A stretch of 7,910 nucleotides of DNA from JACCZX01 sp040003315 (GTDB taxonomy: Bacteria; Pseudomonadota; Gammaproteobacteria; Burkholderiales; Burkholderiaceae_F): NCBI GenBank assembly GCA_040003315.1, contig JBDUCU010000127.1, positions 1 through 7,910 of the forward strand, given 5' to 3'. Below the pieces are notes generated by a model. The model saw nothing but the letters and a program-made list of their open reading frames with translations, did not search any database and was not told where the DNA came from. The first letter of the stretch is position 1, and the number at the start of each line of letters is the position of its first letter. Both the position numbers and the translations under genes were made by a program. Below are positions 1 to 7,358 of the stretch, piece after piece.

Positions 1-1418
1 CTCGAACCCACGGCTGCGTCTGACTTCCTGATTTGAAGCAGCAGGCGCCACGCCATCCACGCCAGCCCCGTTACAGCAGATGCAAGCAAGCCCCACAACA
101 GGTAGCGCGCCCAAAGACTCTGGGTCGCGGTACCCGCGCGCGACGCAGCGACGATGGTCGTCGCGGGCTCGCCGACCGTGGCTGTCGGTAGCCGTGTTCC
201 GGCTGGATCATCGGCCGCTAGAACAGAGCGCGTATCCAGGCTTGGACCGGGCGCCAAGTCACGGCGCCCCGCTGCGAGAACATACGGCGCGGGTGCGAGC
301 GCGGAGAAGATCAGACGGGTGCGCCGCCACTCGGCCTCGATCGTGGGCACTGCACCTTCAAGCGGCCCCGCGAGATCGAATCGCAAACGGTCCGTCTGCG
401 ACGTGATCGGCAGAGGTGCACCTTCAATCTCGGCACCGTCGCGCACCATGCGAAACGCTTCGATCGAACCCATTGGCAGCCATGTTTCATCCGTTCTACG
501 GGGTCCAAGAGGCGAACGACGATGGCGCGGTGAAGCCGGTCCGTCATGCCGGTAGACCTGCGCCCGCACGATCCTATTCATCTCGGGCATCCGCACGTAG
601 ACACGCTCGATCGGCAGCGCCTCGGGCACGTCGACATACAGCGTGCGGCGATCCTCCGACAGGCTTGATGCCAGCACTGCGCGCGGCATATTCACGATCG
701 GCGCCAGCTGTTCGGAGAACTGTGCGCTGCCGATCATGGGAGCCTCCTTTGATGTCCAGCTGAGGCGCACGAACGATGGTGGGCGATCCAGATCGAAGGT
801 ATTGCGCTCGATCACTTCGCCGAACTTGCGATTGCGAGCCAGCGGTCCAGCAGTGAACGGTCTCCAGTTGACCATGTCTTCGCTTCCGAAGAACTCGATC
901 CGTCCGGCATAGTCCGGAGCATCCGGATCGAAACCGAGCAGCAGCCGACCCCTCATCTTCTTCAGCGGCCGCGCATCGAGCAGGTACGCACCCACACCCG
1001 GCGTGACTGGGACGCCGGCAGCGTTCGGAGCGCTCGGCCCCAGCTCGACCACCGCGCGGTCTCCATAGCGCTCGACTCTTAGCGCATACATCCGCAGCAG
1101 AGACTCTCGCGCCTCGACACTGGACGGCAGTGGCACGAGACGCAAGCCGACTGCTGCCGCAGTCCTCGCAGCGACCGGCGGCGCCGGCAAGAAAGCGGTC
1201 GGTAGCACTTCGCCCTGCGCGTTAAAAATTCGCATATCGGCGAGCGTGCGTGTTTGCGCGGAGCGAAATACCGCCTCGGGAAGTTCGAGCACATGCAAGC
1301 CGTCGCCTTCGGTGTTAACTGGCAAGCGCAGCGCGAAGTCATCGCTGCGCAGACTCTGCGCATACGCGGTGCTGACTGCAGCTACGGCGAAGATGATCGG
1401 CCATCGAACGCGCTTCAT
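1..1418 (-). CDS. DUF3999 family protein, secreted and C-terminally anchored (partial, 3' end cut by the window edge)
   Basis: The function is unknown; DUF3999 proteins are usually encoded directly beside DUF2339 membrane proteins, as here. The frame is open from the ATG at 1418 to the window edge, giving 472 visible residues without a stop. Residues 1-20 form a signal peptide (basic MKRVR, a hydrophobic stretch, then AYA before Gln21), so the bulk should be periplasmic. The N-terminal part carries the family's opening pattern (LPVNTEGDGLHVLELP, about residues 32-47). The later half has PLPITSQTDRLRFDL and the EAEWRRTRLIF strand typical of the family. Residues about 439-461 are a hydrophobic helix rich in Leu, Ala and Trp, followed by a short basic tail, which predicts a C-terminal inner-membrane anchor. 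Family members are about 440-470 residues, so the stop should lie just beyond position 1. The start codon overlaps the DUF2339 stop as ATGA and no Shine-Dalgarno is seen, which favours translational coupling. Confidence 0.88.
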   Translation of the reverse strand, partial: MKRVRWPIIFAVAAVSTAYAQSLRSDDFALRLPVNTEGDGLHVLELPEAVFRSAQTRTLADMRIFNAQGEVLPTAFLPAPPVAARTAAAVGLRLVPLPSSVEARESLLRMYALRVERYGDRAVVELGPSAPNAAGVPVTPGVGAYLLDARPLKKMRGRLLLGFDPDAPDYAGRIEFFGSEDMVNWRPFTAGPLARNRKFGEVIERNTFDLDRPPSFVRLSWTSKEAPMIGSAQFSEQLAPIVNMPRAVLASSLSEDRRTLYVDVPEALPIERVYVRMPEMNRIVRAQVYRHDGPASPRHRRSPLGPRRTDETWLPMGSIEAFRMVRDGAEIEGAPLPITSQTDRLRFDLAGPLEGAVPTIEAEWRRTRLIFSALAPAPYVLAAGRRDLAPGPSLDTRSVLAADDPAGTRLPTATVGEPATTIVAASRAGTATQSLWARYLLWGLLASAVTGLAWMAWRLLLQIRKSDAAVGS

Positions 1419-4400
1419 GCGGGCACGCTCGCTGATTTGGGTGCCGACGGCGGAACGGGTGCCAGGTACCCGATCAGCAGAATCAACAGCCCGACACCGA
1501 CGAACGACACGATGCGCTCGATCGTTCCTTGCGCCGACAGGTCGACGAAAAAGAGCTTGAGCACGACCGCGGCGAGCAACGCGGCCCCGAGCAGCCACCA
1601 GCCTCGCATGCCACGCCGATTCGCCAGCACCATGAGCCCCATCGCCGTGGCAGTCCATAGCAGTGACAGCACCGCCTGAACGACTCGCGAGCTCGCGAGC
1701 GCATCCGCGGTCCACGCAACGTCGGCCAGAAAGTGAACCGCGCGCAGCGCCGCCGCATTCAGTGCGATGAACGCGATGATTCCCAATGCAACTCTGCTGA
1801 CCCGTTGCCATTGAACGCGATGGTCGGTCATATGCCAGCGCAATAGCGCGGCGAGCGCAATCAGTGACGCGACATCGAGCGGATTCAAAAGCGGCAGATA
1901 AGGAACCGGTGCGGCGTCGCCTGGAACCCAGATGCTGGTCAACACCAACCACGCCAGAAGGAAGATCGCCAAGCCCGGCGCTCCAACCTTCGCGTAGGCA
2001 AACGGCGCGGCGCGCATCGGCCAGCGCATTGCACAGGCGACGACGAGCCAGAGCGCGATGGCTGGCACGACACCCCATACTGCGTGAAACCAGCCGTCGG
2101 CCGCGATCATGTCGACTCGCAGCGACACCTCAGCAGCGACCATGCCGATCAGCAGCCACAGACCGCCGACGTGCAGGACCGAAAGCAAGGAAGGCGGGGC
2201 AGGAAGCAGTGTCCGATCGTTGTACGCAAGGCGCAGATAGAAGAACCCCCATGCCACGGGCCATGCAATCCAACCGAAGAATGCGCTCGGCAACTCGGCA
2301 TCGATGATCGCCCAGAGGACAATCGCAGCCGCAAACAGCAGATGGACTGCGAACTGCAGCCATGAAAGCTGCAGCGGCCACGTCCACCGTACCCGCTGCG
2401 CCAGACCGATTAGAGTGGCCGCGGTCAACGTCACGACCAGCAAGCCAATTTGCGTGACCGCGAGCGGTTCGTCGACACGCTTCCAGGTCTCTGCCAATAG
2501 CGCAACCAGCCACACGAACACACCGAGCGCCAGCAAACCGGCCGCTGCATTGCGTTGATTTTTCCCGCCGGACAGCGAAAGCAAGGCGGCAATCACAGCG
2601 GTGCCAGCGACGGTCAGCCTGAGCAGAGTCGTCTGGCTGTCGACAGCCTGGGCAAAGTGGGCTTCGGTTGCGACCCAGGCAAATACAGCGACCGCCGCTC
2701 CGGCGACCCACTCCGGCGGCAGGGCTTCGGCGGCACGCGGCCGCAGCCATTTTTGATTCAGCACCATCAATGCCAACGATAGTGCGCACCACGCAAACAC
2801 ATACGTCGGATAGGGCACCGGCTGCCACACCAGCACCACAACCCACGCCCACGCGATGAGCCGCATCGTCCAAGGCAGGCCATCGACAAGCAGGACGCCG
2901 ATGCGGCCGAACGCGCGCTTGTCCGCAACCGAGCGAGACAGCAATATCGACGCCGCGAACGCGGTCGCCACGGACACGACCAGATTCAACGTGAATCCGG
3001 AGAATTGCGGCGCGGTCGTAATGACCCCGGTCGACAACGCGCGCACTAGCGCGAGTGTGGCTGCCCCGTGCAACACCAGTCCCGCCGCGATCGGTAGCCC
3101 CCTGCGCTGGCGCAGACCGACCCACAGCAGCGCGAGCCCTTCCACCGCCCATGCAGCCGCAGTCCACTGCGCGCTCGCAGCCAGCGGAACGGCAAGGGTC
3201 AGGAACGCCACTCCCACGCCAAAGCTCGCTTCGATTAGAACTTGCAGAGCGGCATCGCGCCGCTTGATCAGTACCGACGAGCTCGCCAGATAAGCCCCCG
3301 CAGCGATCGCCGATGACAACGCCAGCTGTACGCCGCTGGTCAGGCGCGACTGAATGCCGAACGCGGCCAGCGGAAGCGCAAACATCAACGTTGTGTCGAA
3401 GATGCCCCGGGTTGCCTGTGGCTGTCGTAGTGCATACAGCAGCGCCACTGCGAGGAACAGAACCCAGAACGCGATCAGAAATCCCTGAGCGACAACGTAC
3501 TGATCGGGGGAATACCGCTGCGCTACCCACATCCCCATCACTGCAAAGGTGAAGGCAAATCCAATCCAGTTCAGCTCGCGCCACGCGCGAAACCACGCAA
3601 TCCCCAGCACGCCGAAGTTCAGCAACAGATAGTAGGAAAGCAGAATCTCGATTCGGCCCGAGCCCGTTGAAACCAGTATCGGCGCGAGAAATCCACCCGC
3701 AGCCCCCAGTGCGGCCAGTGCTCGCGCGTTTTGCGCGACGGCCAGCACGCCCGAGAACACCGCGAGCAAAGCGAGCAGCACAAATGCGGGAACCGCAGGC
3801 AATACGTCGTAAAGCCGAAGCGCGGCGAACACCGTCAAATACAAGATACCGATCGCACCGCCCTGCAAAGTGATCGCGTAGCCGATCCGTTTGTGCCTCA
3901 AACGCCATCCGAGGACCAATAAAGCAATTGCACCGAGTGCGACGCCGACGAGTCGGAGCTCGATCGGAACCTGTGTCCGCTCGGCCACGTAACGCAGCAG
4001 GAAGGCAACGCCGACGAACAGCACCAGCAGCCCGACTCGGGCCACGGTGTTGCCGCCGAAGAGCCACGCCTTGGCGACGGTAATTGCGTGCGAAAGAAAC
4101 GAAGGAATCGCGGCTCGCGGTTTCGGATCAGGGGTGGCTGCCGCAAAATCGGCAGGCCTTGCGCGTGGCTCGGTCACGCCAGCGGAAAAGGCGGTTTCTG
4201 CCGGCGCTGTCGGGGAGACGGCCCGCACGCTTTCAAATTCGGGCGCGACGAACGCGATCGGAACGTCGGAGGCCTCATCGTCGGTTTGAAACGGCGCCGC
4301 TTCGGCTTCTGCGGCTAACGCGCGGTCATCGCCTGCGCGCAGCCATTTGACCGAATACTCGAGCAGCGAAACTCGCTCGAGCAAGTCACCGATACCGCCA

Positions 4401-4576
4401 GTCAATTCGCGATGCTGCACCCGAGCTTGCTCGCGCGCATACATCAAGTAGCCGATAACAAATCCGAGCGGCGCAGTAACAATCACGCCGGAAGGGTGCA
4501 GAAGTCCGAGCAGTACGCCGATTGCCGCACCGATCCACATCGGCGCGACCGAAACGGCACGCGGCACCGCACTCAT
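1415..4576 (-). CDS. DUF2339 family polytopic membrane protein
   Basis: This is a 1053-residue inner-membrane protein of unknown function. Residues about 11-45 are two short hydrophobic segments. Residues about 47-80 are charged and heptad-like, a probable coiled coil. Residues about 81-158 are a disordered Ala/Pro/Glu-rich linker. From about residue 175 to the end the chain is an almost continuous array of roughly two dozen hydrophobic helices. Family hallmarks include GNTVARVGLLVLFVGVAFLL (175-194), LQGGAIGILYLTVF (237-250), LAALGAAGGFLAPI (287-300), and near the C-terminus KLFFVDLSAQGTIERIVSF (1007-1025) before a last helix ending GYLAP. The start at 4576 overlaps the stop of the upstream GNAT gene by 4 bases (ATGA), and its own stop overlaps the DUF3999 start in the same way. 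No Shine-Dalgarno is visible. The length is typical of large members of the family. No catalytic motif can be named from the sequence, and a role in envelope assembly or modification is only a guess. Confidence 0.95.
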   Translation of the reverse strand: MSAVPRAVSVAPMWIGAAIGVLLGLLHPSGVIVTAPLGFVIGYLMYAREQARVQHRELTGGIGDLLERVSLLEYSVKWLRAGDDRALAAEAEAAPFQTDDEASDVPIAFVAPEFESVRAVSPTAPAETAFSAGVTEPRARPADFAAATPDPKPRAAIPSFLSHAITVAKAWLFGGNTVARVGLLVLFVGVAFLLRYVAERTQVPIELRLVGVALGAIALLVLGWRLRHKRIGYAITLQGGAIGILYLTVFAALRLYDVLPAVPAFVLLALLAVFSGVLAVAQNARALAALGAAGGFLAPILVSTGSGRIEILLSYYLLLNFGVLGIAWFRAWRELNWIGFAFTFAVMGMWVAQRYSPDQYVVAQGFLIAFWVLFLAVALLYALRQPQATRGIFDTTLMFALPLAAFGIQSRLTSGVQLALSSAIAAGAYLASSSVLIKRRDAALQVLIEASFGVGVAFLTLAVPLAASAQWTAAAWAVEGLALLWVGLRQRRGLPIAAGLVLHGAATLALVRALSTGVITTAPQFSGFTLNLVVSVATAFAASILLSRSVADKRAFGRIGVLLVDGLPWTMRLIAWAWVVVLVWQPVPYPTYVFAWCALSLALMVLNQKWLRPRAAEALPPEWVAGAAVAVFAWVATEAHFAQAVDSQTTLLRLTVAGTAVIAALLSLSGGKNQRNAAAGLLALGVFVWLVALLAETWKRVDEPLAVTQIGLLVVTLTAATLIGLAQRVRWTWPLQLSWLQFAVHLLFAAAIVLWAIIDAELPSAFFGWIAWPVAWGFFYLRLAYNDRTLLPAPPSLLSVLHVGGLWLLIGMVAAEVSLRVDMIAADGWFHAVWGVVPAIALWLVVACAMRWPMRAAPFAYAKVGAPGLAIFLLAWLVLTSIWVPGDAAPVPYLPLLNPLDVASLIALAALLRWHMTDHRVQWQRVSRVALGIIAFIALNAAALRAVHFLADVAWTADALASSRVVQAVLSLLWTATAMGLMVLANRRGMRGWWLLGAALLAAVVLKLFFVDLSAQGTIERIVSFVGVGLLILLIGYLAPVPPSAPKSASVPA

Positions 4577-5052
4577 GGCGGATTTAACGCCGGCTGCAGA
4601 TGCCTGATGCGCTTATGCATACATACCGCAGTTGCCGGACATAGGAACGAAAATTGAGCCGTCTGTTGCACTGCTGGAGGCGCGCTGGCACGATCGACCC
4701 GCAGATAATCGAGCAAAGCAAAGAACCCCGCAACATTGGTCGTCAGCAAGAACAGGTCGTCGATCCCGCGGCGCGCCGCCAAACGTTCCGCTGCAGCGAC
4801 GAGTGCGGCGCCGCGCCCTTGGCGTTGCAGCGACCGTTGAACAACCAGCGAGCGCAACAGCGCGGCACCGCTTGCGCTTTGCAACCCTACGGCGCCGACA
4901 ACTTCGCCCGCTTCGCGCATCACCAGAAAATCGAGTGACGATGTACCGGATCGCAAGTCGTGATCGTCAAGCTGCGCCTGCCTGATCAGCTCGCGCACGC
5001 GCGCGCTGTCACCGGCACGCTGCGGTTCAATCAAGAACGGCTCTGTTTGCAT
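4573..5052 (-). CDS. arsN2: ArsN2-like GNAT family N-acetyltransferase
   Basis: This is a predicted cytoplasmic acetyl-CoA-dependent N-acetyltransferase of 159 residues with a single GNAT domain. The acetyl-CoA pyrophosphate-binding loop (Q/R-x-x-G-x-G/A) is QRQGRG at 76-81, preceded by the beta-4 strand LLRSLVV (65-71). Two signatures point to the subgroup annotated as arsenic-resistance acetyltransferase ArsN2: LLTTNVAGFF (102-111), and FLCPATAVCM (136-145) with Cys138 and Cys144. ArsN1 relatives acetylate arsinothricin or phosphinothricin; the ArsN2 substrate is not settled to my knowledge. No ars gene lies in this window, so the arsenic label rests on homology alone. A tail of about 12 residues (HLQPALNPP and neighbours) extends past the usual family end and overlaps the DUF2339 start. 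The ATG at 5052 has no clear Shine-Dalgarno and lies 51 bases after the kup stop. The GNAT call is firm; the ArsN2 assignment is likely; the substrate is unknown. Confidence 0.88.
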   Translation of the reverse strand: MQTEPFLIEPQRAGDSARVRELIRQAQLDDHDLRSGTSSLDFLVMREAGEVVGAVGLQSASGAALLRSLVVQRSLQRQGRGAALVAAAERLAARRGIDDLFLLTTNVAGFFALLDYLRVDRASAPPAVQQTAQFSFLCPATAVCMHKRIRHLQPALNPP

Positions 5053-5080
5053 CGCGCGATTGTCGCAGCACCCAGATTCG

Positions 5081-5100
5081 GCGCGTTCGCTGGAACACGC
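5081..5100 (-). other. Stem-loop between kup and the GNAT gene
   Basis: On the minus strand an 8-bp stem (GCGUGUUC paired with GAACGCGC, one G-U wobble) closes a 4-base CAGC loop. It starts 3 bases after the kup stop codon. No U-run follows, so it is not a canonical intrinsic terminator. It could protect the kup 3' end, mark a processing site, or partly separate kup expression from the downstream cluster. The structure is seen directly; the role is inferred. Confidence 0.55.
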
Positions 5101-5103
5101 ACG

Positions 5104-6981
5104 TTAAATGACGACTTGCGTGCCTATTTCGATCGCCCGATTTGGCGGGATGCTGAAGAAATCGGACGCCGGCTGTGCGTTACGCAACATCCATCCGAAC
5201 AGGCGTCGCCGCCACTTAGCCATCGAGCTCTTGCCGCCAATGATGACCGCCTGCCGCGACAGAAAGAACGAGGTTTCGCCAGGAACCAGCTCGAAGTCAT
5301 GGTAGCGAGCCAGCACGCCGAGAAAGAAGGTGACGTCGTACGGGTCCTGGAATCCAAGGCGCACCTTGACTGCGTAGCACCCGTCGCCCAAATCCTGGAT
5401 CTCGGTCATATCAGAGGGGTCGACGTGTGGGACGGTGCGGCTGATCGCGGTCAGAAACACGACGCGCTCGTGCATCACACGGTTGTGCTTCAGGTTGTGC
5501 AGCAGTGCGTGCGGCACATATCCCGGCTCCAGAGTCATGAATACCGCACTGCCCTCCACGCGCTGCGGCGGATAGACAGACAGACTTTTGAGGAATGGCT
5601 CCAGCGCGATACCGCCTTGCTTCATCTGTCGGTTCACAAGTGACCGTCCGCGCTTCCACGTCGTAAAGATCAGACACAGGCCTGCTGCAAACGTGACCGG
5701 AAACCAGCCGCCGTTCGGGATCTTTGCGGTATTGGCCGCCACGAACAACAGCTCAAGCGCAATCAACGGCCCGAATGTTGCGATGACGCGCACGGCTGAC
5801 CAATCCCACTTGAAGCGGGCGATGACGCTGACCCCGAAGCTCGTAACGACCATCGTGGTGGCGACCGAAAGTCCGTAGGCAGCGGCCAGATTGGACGAGC
5901 TGCCGAATCCCAGTACCAGAATGATGACGACCACCAGCAACAAGAAATTGACCAGTGGCAGATAGATTTGGCCGGCCTTTGTTTTCGAGGTGTAATCGAT
6001 GCGCATACGAGGCAAGAAGCCCAGCTTGATCGCCTGACTTGCGATCGAGAACGCACCGGAGATGACCGCTTGTGACGCAATCACAGCTGCCGCGGTGGCC
6101 AATATCACAAGGGGTAGCTGCAACTGACTCGGCGCAAGCAAGAAAAACGGATTGGCGACAGCGGTCGGATCGGACAGCACCAGCGCGCCCTGGCCGAAGT
6201 AATTCACGACCAGGCATGGCATCACCAGACCGAACCACGAAGTGCGAATCGGGCGCGCCCCCAGGTGTCCGATGTCGGCGTACAGGGCCTCGACTCCGGT
6301 GAGCGCGAGGAACACCGACCCCAGCACTACGAACGTGATCGCCGGTTCGCTGACGGCGAAGCGCAGCGCACAAAGGGGATCCAGCGCAAGCAGCACGTGC
6401 GGGTTGTGCACGATCTGCCAAAGGCCGAGCGCTCCCGATACCACGAACCACACGAACATGATCGGTCCAAAGGTGCGGCCGACAATCGCCGTGCCCTTGC
6501 TCTGCACCGCAAAAAGGCACACCAGCACGACCAGTGTCAACGGGACAACGTACGGCGTGAAAATCGGAGAAACGACGTGCAGACCTTCGGCGGCCGACAG
6601 CACTGAAATTGCCGGCGTGATGACACTTTCGCCGAAGAACATCGAAGCGCCAAGCAGCCCCGCTCCGATCGCAATGCTGCGCACTCGGCCGGCAGCGGGC
6701 ACGTGCCGCAACACCAGCGCGAGTAAAGCGAGAACACCGCCCTCGCCATCGTTGTCGGCGCGCAGCACGAGCAGCATGTACTTGATCGAGACGATCAACG
6801 TGACCGCCCAGAAGATCATCGACAAGATGCCGTAAATGGCTTCGGCGGAAACGCCCGCCCCATGCTCGCCCGCGAGGCTCTCCTTGAACGCATACAGCGT
6901 GCTGGTACCGATGTCGCCGTAGGCGACGCCGAGGGCTGCGACCAGGATGGCGGGCGATAGCTTGCGATCCGCTGTCGTCAT
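5104..6981 (-). CDS. kup: Low-affinity potassium transporter Kup (KUP/HAK/KT family)
   Basis: Kup is an inner-membrane K+/H+ symporter for constitutive potassium uptake, active notably at acidic pH in E. coli. The product has 625 residues, against 622 in E. coli. Residues 1-441 hold about 12 membrane helices, and 442-625 form the cytosolic C-terminal domain. Family motifs in order are GVAYGDIGTSTLY (18-30), SIKYMLLVLRADNDGEGG (65-82), FFGESVITPAISVLSA (115-130), then late in the protein PGETSFFLSRQ and the terminal DFFSIPPNRAIEIGTQVVI. The first motif has Thr28 where the family nearly always has Pro (GTSPLY). The ATG at 6981 was chosen because MTTADRKLSPAILVAALG aligns with known Kup N-termini. 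The frame stays open upstream to an earlier ATG at 7080, but those 33 residues are basic and unlike the family. No strong Shine-Dalgarno precedes 6981. The GNAT, DUF2339 and DUF3999 genes follow on the same strand. Confidence 0.97.
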   Translation of the reverse strand: MTTADRKLSPAILVAALGVAYGDIGTSTLYAFKESLAGEHGAGVSAEAIYGILSMIFWAVTLIVSIKYMLLVLRADNDGEGGVLALLALVLRHVPAAGRVRSIAIGAGLLGASMFFGESVITPAISVLSAAEGLHVVSPIFTPYVVPLTLVVLVCLFAVQSKGTAIVGRTFGPIMFVWFVVSGALGLWQIVHNPHVLLALDPLCALRFAVSEPAITFVVLGSVFLALTGVEALYADIGHLGARPIRTSWFGLVMPCLVVNYFGQGALVLSDPTAVANPFFLLAPSQLQLPLVILATAAAVIASQAVISGAFSIASQAIKLGFLPRMRIDYTSKTKAGQIYLPLVNFLLLVVVIILVLGFGSSSNLAAAYGLSVATTMVVTSFGVSVIARFKWDWSAVRVIATFGPLIALELLFVAANTAKIPNGGWFPVTFAAGLCLIFTTWKRGRSLVNRQMKQGGIALEPFLKSLSVYPPQRVEGSAVFMTLEPGYVPHALLHNLKHNRVMHERVVFLTAISRTVPHVDPSDMTEIQDLGDGCYAVKVRLGFQDPYDVTFFLGVLARYHDFELVPGETSFFLSRQAVIIGGKSSMAKWRRRLFGWMLRNAQPASDFFSIPPNRAIEIGTQVVI

Positions 6982-7060
6982 CGAAGGACAGCGCAAGCTG
7001 GGGTGATGACGGCCGGAAAACGGCGGATGGCGCGCTCGATGGGTTACGTCCGAGCGTTGA

Positions 7061-7089
7061 ATCGTACCGGCAGCCGGCACGCATGCCTA
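7061..7089 (-). promoter_or_regulatory. Candidate weak sigma-70 promoter for kup
   Basis: On the minus strand TAGGCA (7089-7084) and TACGAT (7066-7061) are separated by 17 bases. Each hexamer matches the sigma-70 consensus at 4 of 6 positions. Transcription would start near 7054 and give a 5' leader of about 70 bases before the kup ATG. This is the best-spaced pair I found upstream of kup, but matches of this quality arise easily by chance. Confidence 0.2.
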
Positions 7090-7117
7090 CTCATTCACCC
7101 GTTGGCGGAGGCGTTCG

Positions 7118-7282
7118 ATGGTGCTGCAGAGCGGCGGCAACGCCGCAGACGGACCGCTACACCGGATCACGTGGACGCCGCTCGCGGACAAGTCGGTGCG
7201 CCAGCTGTGGCAAACGCAGCCAAAGGCAGGCACTTACTGGACCACGATGTTCGATGGAAAATACGTACCGCGACCCAATTAA
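7118..7282 (+). pseudogene. Relic of the C-terminal end of a secreted beta-rich protein family
   Basis: This plus-strand frame encodes about 54 residues ending at TAA (7280-7282). The core RITWTPLADKSVRQLWQT followed by YWTTMFDGKYV closely resembles the C-terminal end of a family of exported proteins of about 150-200 residues with an N-terminal FDFWLGDW-type motif. Those proteins usually end RITWTP-x-x-DGSVRQ-x-W-x-T-x-DGG-x-TW-x-T-x-FDG. I recognise the pattern from memory and cannot confirm the family name. The usual N-terminal two thirds is absent: the upstream 130 bases show no signal peptide or FDFWLGDW-like stretch. Just upstream, the frame beginning at 7083 reads PVGGGVR, which may be an out-of-frame continuation. 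The ATG at 7118 lacks a Shine-Dalgarno. A convergent gene fragment left by deletion explains this better than a real small gene. Confidence 0.6.
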
Positions 7283-7310
7283 AAAAACCCGCGATTGAAT
7301 CAACCGGCGC

Positions 7311-7344
7311 AAAAAAAGGCCCGAATGATCGGGCCTTTTTCTTT
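7311..7344. terminator. Bidirectional intrinsic terminator
   Basis: A 7-bp GC-rich stem (GGCCCGA at 7318-7324 paired with TCGGGCC at 7329-7335) closes a 4-base ATGA loop. It is flanked by A7 on the left and T5-C-T3 on the right, which extends pairing by five A-T pairs and supplies a U-tract in either direction. On the minus strand it lies about 15-18 bases after the EF-hand gene stop. On the plus strand it lies about 30 bases after the stop of the gene relic. It probably served both convergent genes originally. Confidence 0.92.
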
Positions 7345-7358
7345 CACTACGAGATGAA

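Noticed and set aside
1..40. Minus-strand GTGGGTTCGAG at the window edge looks like a tRNA T-arm, and shares GTGGGTTCG with the tRNA-Gly at the right edge.
   Set aside because: No matching D arm or anticodon arm precedes it, and the DUF3999 frame runs through it. The 9-base match to the tRNA is likely chance.
121..150. Possible frameshift near the DUF3999 C-terminus in the GC-repeat at about 133-142.
   Set aside because: Rechecking base by base shows one continuous frame from 1418 to the edge, with the expected C-terminal helix in frame. The gene is intact as far as visible.
643..912. Several plus-strand open frames of 60-147 codons opposite DUF3999, DUF2339 and kup.
   Set aside because: All lie antisense to well-supported genes, have low-complexity Arg/Ser/Pro/Ala composition and lack ribosome binding sites or domains.
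2130..4067. A long (645-residue) open frame on the minus strand within the DUF2339 gene, in another frame.
   Set aside because: It lies wholly inside a gene with clear family motifs. Its product is Arg/Ala/Gly-rich with no recognisable domain, as expected of a shadow frame in GC-rich DNA.
6982..7080. A 33-residue N-terminal extension of Kup from an ATG at 7080.
   Set aside because: The extension is basic and unlike Kup N-termini. Starting at 6981 gives 625 residues and aligns with E. coli Kup.
5753..7084. A 443-residue minus-strand open frame overlapping kup.
   Set aside because: It is an out-of-frame shadow of kup with Arg/Ser-rich composition and no membrane helices or motifs.
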